From Reyranella sp. (GTDB lineage Bacteria > Pseudomonadota > Alphaproteobacteria > Reyranellales > Reyranellaceae): 9,149 bases of DNA. The notes below the pieces were generated by a model. That model had not been told where the DNA came from. It did no database searches and worked only from the letters and a program-made list of their open reading frames with translations. The translations under genes and the position numbers were made by a program. Every line of letters starts with the position of its first letter. Within the stretch, counting starts at the first letter, position 1. The stretch spans positions 1 through 9,149 of the forward strand of contig JAUXRT010000763.1 of the NCBI GenBank assembly GCA_030681635.1, written 5' to 3'. Shown here piece after piece: positions 1 through 6,392 of this stretch.

Positions 1-194
1 GCTGGGGCCGATATGCGCCCCTACCTCAATAAATAGTTGAGATATTGATACTAACTTATTGATTTAAATAATGTATTCAACGAATGAATTGTATCAACTT
101 GTTCATGATGTCCATATTTCCTGTCGCTGATGGAAGTTGAAGGTCGGGGAGCGGCAAGCCTCGTGTTATCGTTCGGCAACAGGGAGGGCGTGTC
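1..194. other. AT-rich intergenic leader upstream of the stress protein gene
   Basis: No gene is seen here. Roughly positions 26-125 are strongly AT-rich compared with the rest of the window. The segment has short inverted repeats: CTCAA (25-29) with TTGAG (37-41), and TTGATAC (45-51) with GTATCAA (91-97). The TTGAT and ATCAA half-sites resemble those of FNR/FixK-type regulators, but no properly spaced TTGAT-N4-ATCAA box is present, so a named regulator is not supported. The window starts inside this region, so an upstream gene may end just outside. Confidence 0.6.
45..72 (+). promoter_or_regulatory. Candidate sigma-70-like promoter for the universal stress protein
   Basis: TTGATA at 45-50 matches the -35 consensus at 5 of 6 positions. 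AATAAT at 67-72 matches the -10 consensus at 5 of 6. The spacer is 16 bp and the context is AT-rich. Transcription would start near 79 and leave a leader of about 115 nt. The left arm of an inverted repeat overlaps the -35. In AT-rich DNA such matches arise by chance, so this is a candidate only. Confidence 0.35.
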
Positions 195-1001
195 ATGAAA
201 TCAATTCTGACAATGGCCTGGACGGCAGAAGATCCGTCCGCGTTCGATTTGGCGGCAAGGATCGCTCGAAAATTCGATGCCCGATTGGTCGGGCTCGAAC
301 CGCCGTCCTACGGTGTCATGAGCATGGCTTGGGCCGATGCCGGCATGGGTGCGCCGATCGGCGGCGGCCTGGCCGAGGATGCGGAGGAGCGCCAGCGCGT
401 CGCCGCCGTGAAGCAGGCGTTCGATCAACGCGCGACAGGGCTCCAGTCCGAATGGCGTTCGGCCGACGACAGCGGCCCGACCGCGATCGGCACGATCGGG
501 CGCGCCTACGACCTGATCGTCCTGCCTCAGCCGGGGGCGCTGCCGAAAATGCCGGAAAGCGTTTTCGAAACCGCGCTGTTCGATTCGGGCCGTCCGGTCC
601 TGGTCGTGCCGACGGGTGTCGACGGACTCGTGGGCAAGCGCATCCTGTTTGCCTGGAACGGCTCCACCGAGAGCGCGCGCGCCATTTCGCTCGCGATGCC
701 GGTGCTGAGCGGCGCCGAAGCGATCGTGGTGCTGAGCGTCGATGGCGCGATGGTGCCGGGACCGACCTCGGCCGAGATCGCCGAGTCGCTCAAGAGCCAC
801 GGATTGAACGTCACCAGCCAGCACGAGAAGCCAGGTTCGCGCTCCGCAGGCCAGACGATCGTCGATACGGCTGTCGCCGTCGGCGCCGACCTGATCGTGA
901 AGGGCGCCTACACGCAAAGCCGCCTGCGGCAAATGATCTTCGGCGGCATGACCCGCCACCTCATCCTGAGTTCGCCGCTGCCGGTTCTCTTCTCATACTG
1001 A
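195..1001 (+). CDS. Universal stress protein, UspA family (tandem-domain type)
   Basis: This is a 268-residue cytoplasmic protein, about twice the length of a single Usp domain, consistent with two tandem domains. The N-terminal half (MKSILTMAWT, then an LAARIARKFDARLVGLE helix/strand pair) is a divergent Usp fold. The C-terminal half begins near KRILFAWNGSTESARA (149-163) and ends with GAYTQSRLRQMIFGG (237-251) and PLPVLFSY. This matches the ATP-binding G-x2-G-x9-G region of the family, except that the second Gly is Thr240; related proteins usually read GAYGHSRLR. Usp proteins bind ATP or other small ligands and help survival under starvation or low oxygen; the substrate here is unknown. The ATG is chosen because AGGGAGGG (181-188) lies 6 bases upstream and the protein starts directly in the first beta strand. 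A hairpin follows the stop, so it is probably monocistronic. Confidence 0.9.
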   Translation: MKSILTMAWTAEDPSAFDLAARIARKFDARLVGLEPPSYGVMSMAWADAGMGAPIGGGLAEDAEERQRVAAVKQAFDQRATGLQSEWRSADDSGPTAIGTIGRAYDLIVLPQPGALPKMPESVFETALFDSGRPVLVVPTGVDGLVGKRILFAWNGSTESARAISLAMPVLSGAEAIVVLSVDGAMVPGPTSAEIAESLKSHGLNVTSQHEKPGSRSAGQTIVDTAVAVGADLIVKGAYTQSRLRQMIFGGMTRHLILSSPLPVLFSY

Positions 1002-1007
1002 CGACGC

Positions 1008-1031
1008 GCCGCCGGTACCTTCGCCGGCGGC
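1008..1031 (+). terminator. Hairpin just after the stress protein gene, possible terminator
   Basis: GCCGCCGG (1008-1015) and CCGGCGGC (1024-1031) form a perfect 8-bp GC stem around an 8-nt loop, starting 6 bases after the Usp stop codon. There is no T-run after the stem, so classic intrinsic termination is not assured. It may instead mark an RNA 3' end or attenuate read-through into the gene at 1050. Confidence 0.45.
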
Positions 1032-1049
1032 CGTGCTAGAACCCGCCGC

Positions 1050-2573
1050 ATGACGGCTGGCCCGAAACCGACCGAGGACCGCAAGCGCCTGCGCACGATC
1101 GGCGCGGTAGTGCTCCTGCTGTGCGTTGCTGCGGCCGCGTTCTTCTTGGTGTTTGGTCGGGCCGAAGCGCCGGGAACCAGCGCCACGATCGGCGAGAAGC
1201 TCGCAATGCTCAGAGCCGAGCGCGCGAGCCTCCAGGCGCGCGCCGATGGCGAAGCAAGGATCGGCTTGCTTCAAGCGTTCCGGACCGCCGGTCTGCTGAC
1301 CGACGCCCTTGCCGCGCGGTACGAGGCCGACGCGGAACGCGCCTTCGATCGCCTGCCGGCGGGCCGCCTGCAGCCCTTCGCGGAGATCGATCGGCTCAAC
1401 GCCGCCATCAAGGATGCCCTCGACAGACCTGGGGATGGTGCTCGGCGCGCGGCCCGCAAGGCAGCCGAGCTGGCGACGACCCAATTGGAGCGGATCGCCG
1501 GCCTCGACGATGCGCCGCTGGTGCTGGCCTATACACCGCGTTTCGTGCCGCCGCGTCGTGCCACGGGTGAACTCACCTTGACGCCAGGGGCCTCAGGCAA
1601 CGTCCCACCAGAAGTCGCGCTGCGTCTCGACATGCCGCCAGGGGCAGCGAGAGGGGCTGCGACACTGTCTGGGGCGGCGCCCTCGACAACGCCGACCGTG
1701 CCGCGTTACGCACCTGACTTCGCGGCCTCGGGCGACGATGATCCGGCCGTCCAGATCGAGGTGGCCGGAGTCTTTCTCACCCCGGGTGGTGGACCGCCGC
1801 CGGTCCTCGCGGTCGGGACCTGGCGCGGTGATGCCACCGTCGCGCCGGAGCGGTTGCGCTTCTCGGTGCCGCGCGGCGCCTTTGCCAACGACGACGCCCG
1901 CACGACCTTTGCGTCCGGCTCGTTGATCGTCCGGCGCGGCTCCCGAACGACGACGTTCCAGCTCCTGTTCACGGTGCTGCCTGATCGCCCCGGCTCCTTT
2001 GCCCTGGATCAGCGGGTGCACACCACGGAACTCGAATCGAACACGCTGGTGTCACCCGAGATTCTGTCGCGGGCGCCGCCGGGCGAGACGCGCACCGTGC
2101 GGCGCTGCTTCGATCCGCCTCAAGGCTGGCGCTTCGACAAGGAACGCCGGCGCGTCGTCATCGTCGAGCGGCTGGGCTGGGTCGACGACATTGCCGATCC
2201 GACGATGAATGCCGGCCTGGTCGAATTCGTGCCTGAAGAAGCGCCCGGCCAGATCTGCGTCGCCGTACTTGCCCGGCCGGTCACGAAGGCGGCGCGTACC
2301 GCCACCATTGGGCGTTTCGAGGCGACGCTGGTCCGCGACCGGCCGGTCGATCATGTCCTGAAGAGCGGTGTCCGAGCGCTCGACTGGCGCGAGCCTGCGC
2401 GCATGCCGATCGAGCCGGGCATGGTCGAGTGGAAGCTTTACGTCCGGCTTTTCGACGAAATCGTCCGCGAATTCGATCAGGCGGTGCCGTCCGGCCTGCC
2501 ATTCCTGCGCGTCGAGCTCGATCCCGACCGCAAAACCCTCGTCCTCAAAGCCGACCCGACGGCGGAGCCCTAG
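1050..2573 (+). CDS. Unrecognised membrane-anchored protein with a large C-terminal domain
   Basis: I do not recognise this 507-residue protein. Basic residues (RKRLR, 11-15) precede one hydrophobic segment at about 17-36, giving a likely N-in single-pass anchor with the bulk in the periplasm. Residues about 48-145 are rich in Ala, Arg, Glu and Leu and look helical, perhaps partly coiled. A proline- and glycine-rich stretch follows at about 165-230. The remainder looks beta-rich, with alternating hydrophobic strands such as TTTFQLLFTVLPD and RRRVVIVERLGWVDD, and a more helical end (WKLYVRLFDEIVREFDQAV). Two non-membrane cysteines, in VRRCFDPP and GQICVAVL, could form a disulfide. No Shine-Dalgarno is evident; the start is preferred because it directly precedes the anchor. 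It lies 48 bp after the Usp gene, with a hairpin between, so shared transcription is uncertain. It converges on the META protein gene with only 26 bp between stops. Confidence 0.75.
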   Translation: MTAGPKPTEDRKRLRTIGAVVLLLCVAAAAFFLVFGRAEAPGTSATIGEKLAMLRAERASLQARADGEARIGLLQAFRTAGLLTDALAARYEADAERAFDRLPAGRLQPFAEIDRLNAAIKDALDRPGDGARRAARKAAELATTQLERIAGLDDAPLVLAYTPRFVPPRRATGELTLTPGASGNVPPEVALRLDMPPGAARGAATLSGAAPSTTPTVPRYAPDFAASGDDDPAVQIEVAGVFLTPGGGPPPVLAVGTWRGDATVAPERLRFSVPRGAFANDDARTTFASGSLIVRRGSRTTTFQLLFTVLPDRPGSFALDQRVHTTELESNTLVSPEILSRAPPGETRTVRRCFDPPQGWRFDKERRRVVIVERLGWVDDIADPTMNAGLVEFVPEEAPGQICVAVLARPVTKAARTATIGRFEATLVRDRPVDHVLKSGVRALDWREPARMPIEPGMVEWKLYVRLFDEIVREFDQAVPSGLPFLRVELDPDRKTLVLKADPTAEP

Positions 2574-2599
2574 CTAGCGACCGCCTTAGCGACCCCCTC

Positions 2600-3868
2600 T
2601 CAGCGACCCCGGGCCTCGAGACGCAGGCGGTGCTTGCCGCTGGCATCCTTGAGGTCGAGCGTGGTCGCGGCGATCTGGGCGCTGTTGGCCGCGCCCAGGG
2701 CGTCGATGAAGTGCCGTTCGACGGCATCGGATGGCGCCTGGCAGGCGGCGAGGGTCATGGGGCCGGCGATGAAGCGCAGGCCATCGGGATCGAGCGTGTA
2801 GTGACCGCCCAGGCTGTTGCACCCGGTCGAGGCCGTGAATTTCCCGTCGTCGTCGAGCGTCAGCGTCGGCCGTCGAAGCCCATCGCCAAAGGCCAGTCGG
2901 TTGCCGTCGATCTCGAGGACGCGCCATTCGGTGCCGCGGAGTGCAGCACTTCGTGGCGCCTGCGGCGGGCATGTCGCATTGGGCTTGAGGTTGAGGACGC
3001 GTTCGACCTCGGTCTCGCCGTCGTCGGCGAAGCGGCCCAGAATCTGGAAGAAGAGCTGCGCGTCCCGCGAGGGAGCTGCCTGGACCCAGGCGTGCTCGAG
3101 GTCCGGCTCCGCGCCGCTCGAGGCTACCCCATAGGTCCGCCCGGTGAAGCACTCGGTGAAGAGCCCGCCGTCCTGGGCGTCGCGATAGAGGCCTTCGAGC
3201 CGGAAGCGCCCGTCGATCTTGTCGGCGGCAGCGGTCTGCACGAGTTCGGTGCCGCTGTCGGCAATCAGACGGTTGCCATTGGCTTCGCGGAAGGCGCGTC
3301 GGGCGACAAGGCCGCCGCGCAGGATCAGTCGGACGCCGCCGTCCACCTCCTGCGTCCACTGGCCAAGGTCGAGGGTCGGCACGTTGCTGTCGTCGCGGGT
3401 CTCGCGCAGGCGAAACGTGCCGTCGGGGAACAGCGTCACGACGAGACCGGGGCCCGCGAAGGTGCGCGGCGGATCGCCGGGCCGGCCGGCGGCGTGGCAG
3501 CGCATCGCCCGTCCGGCGGCCGTCAGCGTCGCCTCGCGGCCGCGACCGCGCAGCTCGTAATAGGAGTCGCCGTAGGCGAAGCCCGAGCCGGAGCGCTGGC
3601 GCGGCAGCTCGATCTCGGGCTGGCCTGGGACCGTGAGCGTGGCGAGGTCGCCGTCCTTGGAGAAGATGGCGCTGAAGTCGGTGGCGCCGGGGCAGACGTA
3701 CCTGACCTCAGGGCCCGGTGGCTGGCCTTCCTCGCGTTGCGCGGCCGGTGGTGTGGAGGAGGGCGCCGATGATGGCGGCATCGACGATGGCATTTGGGCC
3801 ATCGCGGCGCCGGCCGCCGCGGTCAGGAGGGTAAGCGCAAGGACAGGGAGCAAGGCGAACCGCTTCAT
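2600..3868 (-). CDS. Secreted multidomain protein: MliC-like, NlpE-like and META/HslJ domains
   Basis: The 422-residue product starts with a clear Sec signal peptide (MKRFALLPVLALTLL, probable cleavage after AMA at 24; the next residue is Gln, so it is not a lipoprotein). A Pro/Ser linker follows to about 54. Residues about 57-125 match the MliC lysozyme-inhibitor fold: YVCPGATDF, LPRQRSGSGFAYGDSYYEL and a closing RCH, with Cys59 and Cys124 placed for the family's disulfide. Residues about 140-300 (LFPDGTFRLRET, then NGNRLIADSG and DGRFRLEGLYRD) look like the NlpE-type envelope module, with Cys240 and Cys300. Residues about 308-420 are a META/HslJ domain (RGTEWRVLEIDG, STGCNSLGGHY, MTLAAC). 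MliC proteins block host c-type lysozyme; activity here is inferred only. The start is fixed by GGAGG 7 bases upstream and a 4-bp ATGA overlap with the permease stop, so the two genes are translationally coupled. An open frame continues upstream of this ATG but is antisense-free shadow inside the permease. Confidence 0.85.
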   Translation of the reverse strand: MKRFALLPVLALTLLTAAAGAAMAQMPSSMPPSSAPSSTPPAAQREEGQPPGPEVRYVCPGATDFSAIFSKDGDLATLTVPGQPEIELPRQRSGSGFAYGDSYYELRGRGREATLTAAGRAMRCHAAGRPGDPPRTFAGPGLVVTLFPDGTFRLRETRDDSNVPTLDLGQWTQEVDGGVRLILRGGLVARRAFREANGNRLIADSGTELVQTAAADKIDGRFRLEGLYRDAQDGGLFTECFTGRTYGVASSGAEPDLEHAWVQAAPSRDAQLFFQILGRFADDGETEVERVLNLKPNATCPPQAPRSAALRGTEWRVLEIDGNRLAFGDGLRRPTLTLDDDGKFTASTGCNSLGGHYTLDPDGLRFIAGPMTLAACQAPSDAVERHFIDALGAANSAQIAATTLDLKDASGKHRLRLEARGR

Positions 3869-4920
3869 TGCCCGGCCTCCGTGTAGGGTTTGGGAATGTC
3901 GCCGTCTGCCGACAGCAGGACGGCGACGGGCCGCGTGGTTTCGAACTGCGCCAGCACGATCAGGCCGACCACGGTGATGGGCACGCACAGGAACATCCCG
4001 ACCACGCCCCACAGTGTGCCCCACACCACCAGGGAGACGATCACCACCAGCGGCGAGAGGTTGAGCGTGTGGCCCATGATGGCCGGCTCGATGACGTTGG
4101 CGGTCACGACCTGGATGCTGCCGAACACGAACAGCACGATCAGGAAGGGCGTCAGGTGGTCGAACTGAACCAGCGTGAGCAGCGCCGGCGCCACGATGGC
4201 CAGGATCGAGCCCACCGTGGGGATGTAATAGAAGAAGAACACCAGCACGGCCCAGAAGCCGGCGAAATCGACGCCGACCCAGGCCATCACCAGGTAGGCC
4301 AGTGCCGAGGTCGTGGCCGCGAGCGTGGTCTTGATACGGATGTAGACTCGGATCTCGCGGTCGATCCGTTCCAGCACGGCGCGCACGCGGGCCTGGTTCT
4401 CGCCCTCGCCGAAGATGATCGCGAGCTTGCGCTTGAAGTGGACCTGCTCGACAAACAGGAAACCGGCATAGATCAGCACGATGCCGGTGATGCGGACGAT
4501 CGAGGCGGCGGCGGCGGCGAAGCCGGCCAGCGTGTCGGCGAGGCTGAAGCGGTCGAACAGCTCGACGAGGGTCGGTGCCTGTTCGAGACCGACCAGCTGG
4601 GCCACCTGGTTGATGATCTTGGTCAGCCGGCTCTCGTAGTTGGGGGCGGCGGCGATGACGGCCGTCACGTTGCTGCCGATGGTGCGGCCGACCACCCAGA
4701 ACAGCCCGCCGATCGCGACGAGCGCCGCGAACATCGCGATCGGCCGTGGCAAACGCAAGGAACCGAGCCGCGGCTTCTCGAAGACGTCGGCCAAGCCATC
4801 GACCATGTACCAGAGCACCAGGCCCAGCACGAAGGGCAGCAACAGGCCGCGGCCCGCCACCAGCAGGTAGACGGTGGCGGCAATCACGATCGCCCATAGG
4901 GCGGCGCGCTGGAGAGTCAT
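3865..4920 (-). CDS. AI-2E family transporter (TqsA/PerM/YhhQ-like permease)
   Basis: This 351-residue polytopic inner-membrane protein matches the usual 340-370 residues of the AI-2E permease family. Hydrophobic segments lie near 8-40, 60-80, 140-160, 195-215, 220-250, 255-280 and 290-325, with the family's large soluble loop between. Signature stretches are FFYYIPTVGSILAI (229-242), VIEPAIMGHTLNLSPLVV (276-293) and WGTLWGVVGMFLCVPI (300-315). Some family members export autoinducer-2 and others move Na+/Li+ or have unknown substrates; the cargo cannot be read from sequence. The ATG at 4920 is chosen because the protein then begins right at the first membrane helix. An in-frame GTG two codons upstream (4926) is an alternative, and neither has a strong Shine-Dalgarno. 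It is the first gene of a two-gene operon with the META protein. Confidence 0.9.
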   Translation of the reverse strand: MTLQRAALWAIVIAATVYLLVAGRGLLLPFVLGLVLWYMVDGLADVFEKPRLGSLRLPRPIAMFAALVAIGGLFWVVGRTIGSNVTAVIAAAPNYESRLTKIINQVAQLVGLEQAPTLVELFDRFSLADTLAGFAAAAASIVRITGIVLIYAGFLFVEQVHFKRKLAIIFGEGENQARVRAVLERIDREIRVYIRIKTTLAATTSALAYLVMAWVGVDFAGFWAVLVFFFYYIPTVGSILAIVAPALLTLVQFDHLTPFLIVLFVFGSIQVVTANVIEPAIMGHTLNLSPLVVIVSLVVWGTLWGVVGMFLCVPITVVGLIVLAQFETTRPVAVLLSADGDIPKPYTEAGQ

Positions 4921-4999
4921 GTGCACACTATAGAATGTACCGCCGGTGGTGGGGAGAGTAGCTTTGACCTGCCCAATCCGGGTTTCGGGGGGAGATGCA
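4921..4999. promoter_or_regulatory. Compact divergent promoter region (permease / DUF805)
   Basis: Only 79 bp separate two divergent start codons, so both promoters must lie here or extend into the genes. The sole AT-rich element is 4929-4936 (TATAGAAT). Read on the minus strand it gives TATAGT ten bases before the permease ATG, which would make that transcript leaderless or nearly so. TTGACC (4962-4967, +) is a -35-like hexamer without a partner. The Shine-Dalgarno GGGGGGAGA (4987-4995) serves the DUF805 gene. The promoter calls are weak. Confidence 0.3.
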
Positions 5000-5380
5000 A
5001 TGCAAAGCCTTCTGTTCAGCTTCCAGGGGCGGGTCAACCGCGCCAAGTTTTGGCTTGTTCACCTTGCCATGTGGATCGTGACGGCGGTCTTGTTCGGCAC
5101 CATCTTCGGCGGTGCTGCCATGACGTCCGATCCGGCAGCTGCCTTCGAATCGGTCGGCATGGTTCCCGGTCTCGTCCTCGCGGTGGTCTATGTTCTGATG
5201 GTCTGGATCGGCCTCGCCATCGGCGTGAAGCGCTGGCACGACCGCAACAAGTCGGGCTGGTGGATCCTGATCGCCCTGGTGCCGGTGATCGGCGGGCTGT
5301 GGTACCTGATAGAATGCGGCTTCCTGCCCGGGACGGCAGGACCCAACACCTACGGACCAGATCCGCTGACCGCGATCTGA
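5000..5380 (+). CDS. DUF805 family inner-membrane protein
   Basis: The 126-residue protein carries the DUF805 hallmarks: LFSFQGRVNRAKFW (5-18) at the N-terminus, GVKRWHDRNKSGWW (75-88) before the last helix, and GPNTYGPDPL (114-123) at the C-terminus. Hydrophobic segments near 18-40, 54-76 and 86-105 give three probable membrane helices. The family is widespread in bacteria, and its molecular role is not established. Two ATGs sit close together (4995 and 5000). Only the second is in frame, and it has the GGGGGGAGA Shine-Dalgarno at a workable distance. The first in-frame ATG upstream (4946) would add 18 residues with no family match. The gene diverges from the permease, and its last 31 bases overlap the 3' end of the opposing small gene. 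Confidence 0.9.
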   Translation: MQSLLFSFQGRVNRAKFWLVHLAMWIVTAVLFGTIFGGAAMTSDPAAAFESVGMVPGLVLAVVYVLMVWIGLAIGVKRWHDRNKSGWWILIALVPVIGGLWYLIECGFLPGTAGPNTYGPDPLTAI

Positions 5381-5634
5381 CGTGAGATAAGAAGGGCGCG
5401 GCGTCCGCGTGCGGTCAGCTCGACGCGATGCTGGCCGCGCGCGCCGCCGGATTGCCGGACCAGCCCGTCGGCGCGCGCATCCTCCCACACCGGGAAGCGC
5501 GGGCATGAACTCGGCCAGGCGTCCAGCACATCCTCGCGGCGGCGCGGCCGGTCGGCCACCCACTGCAGGAACTGGATCATGATCAAGCTGGGCTGCGGCT
5601 CCCTGGGCTTCGGTTCCCTAGGCTTCGGTTCCAT
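5350..5634 (-). CDS. Small winged-helix-like protein of unknown function
   Basis: The frame encodes 94 residues. The part from IQFLQWVADRPRRRED to VELTARGRRALL (20-82) resembles a family of short alphaproteobacterial hypothetical proteins, with a conserved W-x5-CP-x4-WEDA-like core (AWPSSCPRFPVWEDA, 39-53). It ends in a beta strand plus LTxxGRxxL pattern that looks like a winged-helix wing and final helix. A DNA-binding role is inferred, not shown. The N-terminal 18 residues are a PKPRE repeat coded by 15-bp tandem units and probably not part of the fold. The ATG at 5580 (76 residues) is therefore an equally plausible start; neither has a clear Shine-Dalgarno. It overlaps the DUF805 gene tail-to-tail by 31 bp. 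Confidence 0.65.
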   Translation of the reverse strand: MEPKPREPKPREPQPSLIMIQFLQWVADRPRRREDVLDAWPSSCPRFPVWEDARADGLVRQSGGARGQHRVELTARGRRALLISRQIAVSGSGP

Positions 5635-5635
5635 G
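5591..5635. repeat. Three 15-bp tandem repeats over the start of the small gene
   Basis: Units at 5591-5605, 5606-5620 and 5621-5635 have the pattern GGCTTCGGTTCCCTA. Units 2 and 3 differ only in the last three bases, and unit 1 has three changes (G, C and G for T, T and A). They encode the PKPRE/PQP repeat on the minus strand, and the outermost unit contains the upstream ATG. Copy-number change would alter the N-terminus by 5 residues without breaking the frame. Confidence 0.85.
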
Positions 5636-5791
5636 GGCCCGATTTTGCCGCTGGCGGCGTCGGTCGCGCAAGGTCCGGCCGGTGGCTAAAAATTAAACTT
5701 GCAAGTTCAGCAGGTTTGGTCTATGTTTTCTGTCAGGATGCCGGTGGAGCGTTCGGACGGCCCTTCGGGGCCCTCTCAGCTCCGGCGCCTA
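5635..5791. other. Intergenic region with palindrome and hairpin
   Basis: This 157-bp gap between two minus-strand genes has no gene. It holds an AT-rich patch around 5687-5707 with a perfect palindrome, and a GGCCC-TTCG-GGGCC hairpin at 5759-5772. The hairpin lies about 20 bases downstream of the membrane protein stop and may mark its transcript end. The ultrastable C(UUCG)G loop, however, forms only in plus-strand RNA, and there is no T-run on either side. Confidence 0.5.
5692..5707 (-). promoter_or_regulatory. Candidate promoter -10 with a 12-bp operator-like palindrome
   Basis: AACTTGCAAGTT (5696-5707) is a perfect 12-bp palindrome in one of the few AT-rich spots. On the minus strand it abuts and overlaps by two bases TTTAAT (5697-5692), a 5-of-6 match to the -10 consensus. 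Transcription would start near 5685, about 50 nt before the small gene at 5634. No good -35 is seen, which would fit a regulated promoter. The layout suggests a dimeric winged-helix protein binding here, possibly the small protein itself; this is inference. Confidence 0.4.
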
Positions 5792-6292
5792 TCAATTCCG
5801 GCGCAGGTCGACGTGCGGTGCGTTCAGCAGGCGGAAGGCGAGCGCTGCGGTGCGGCCAGTCAGCAGGCCGGCGCACAGAACCATGGCGAGCGTGCCCGCC
5901 AGACGCCACAGGGCACCGTCGGGTCCGGCCAGGGCACCGCCGATCTCGAACCCGACCGCGATAGGGATGGCCAGGGTCACCCAGAACAGGGCGCGTCGGC
6001 TGGTCGGCCGCAGCAGCCGGAAATTCTGGTCGACCTTGAGAAGCATGGTGGCGCCGCGCACCGCGCCGGTGGCGACGCCCAGCGCGAAGGCGGCGCCAAA
6101 CCACCACGCCGGCTGCCGCGCCGCCAGTTGGAACAGTACCAGGATCAGCGCCAGCCCGATCGCCACCGCCGGCAGCGCGAACAGCCGCCAGGGCCGCATC
6201 GAACGGCCGCGGATCTCACGCAGCGCCAGGTGCACCGCCGCCATGGCGCCGAGCACGAGCACGAGATGCAGGAGGTTGAGATGGAAGATCAC
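5792..6292 (-). CDS. Small polytopic membrane protein of unknown function
   Basis: The 166-residue product is mostly hydrophobic, with probable helices near 5-23, 37-57, 62-80, 103-122 and 128-152. Basic linkers sit between them: REIRGRSMRPWR (25-36) after helix 1, and a longer loop with FRLLRPTSRR (91-100). The arrangement loosely recalls CcdC/DUF1453-type membrane proteins, but I cannot assign a family with confidence. The start is GTG at 6292, giving MIFHLNLLHLVLVLG at the beginning of the first helix. An in-frame ATG at residue 17 would cut that helix, so GTG is preferred although the Shine-Dalgarno is weak. It is 168 bp downstream of the mgtC-like gene on the same strand. Confidence 0.7.
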   Translation of the reverse strand: MIFHLNLLHLVLVLGAMAAVHLALREIRGRSMRPWRLFALPAVAIGLALILVLFQLAARQPAWWFGAAFALGVATGAVRGATMLLKVDQNFRLLRPTSRRALFWVTLAIPIAVGFEIGGALAGPDGALWRLAGTLAMVLCAGLLTGRTAALAFRLLNAPHVDLRRN

Positions 6293-6372
6293 GGGTCGAG
6301 CCTACGGTGCTGCCGGTGACCGCTGTATGACGTTGTCGCGCGGTTCTGATGGAAAGGGATACCACACTCGCC

Positions 6373-6392
6373 TGTGGGGCATGTGCCCCACA
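6373..6392. repeat. Perfect palindrome in intergenic DNA
   Basis: TGTGGGGCA (6373-6381) is followed after two bases by its exact reverse complement TGCCCCACA (6384-6392). As RNA it would make an 8-bp stem with a 4-nt loop. It is 69 bases past the mgtC-like stop and 81 bases before the next start. No T-run follows on the minus strand, so it is either a transcript-end hairpin or a protein-binding site. Confidence 0.7.

Noticed and set aside
137..1039. 300-residue plus-strand frame overlapping the stress protein gene
   Set aside because: It is Arg-rich, with no domain, and overlaps the well-supported Usp frame, which has a Shine-Dalgarno.
2429..3772. 447-residue plus-strand open frame opposite the META protein gene
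   Set aside because: It overlaps the end of the 507-residue gene and runs antisense to a gene with signal peptide and clear domains. Its translation has no family features.
3868..4899. 343-residue plus-strand frame and the matching upstream extension of the META frame within the permease gene
   Set aside because: Both are shadows of the AI-2E permease. The plus-strand product is an acidic/His-rich string typical of antisense frames. The ATG at 3868, with GGAGG and a signal peptide, sets the true META start.
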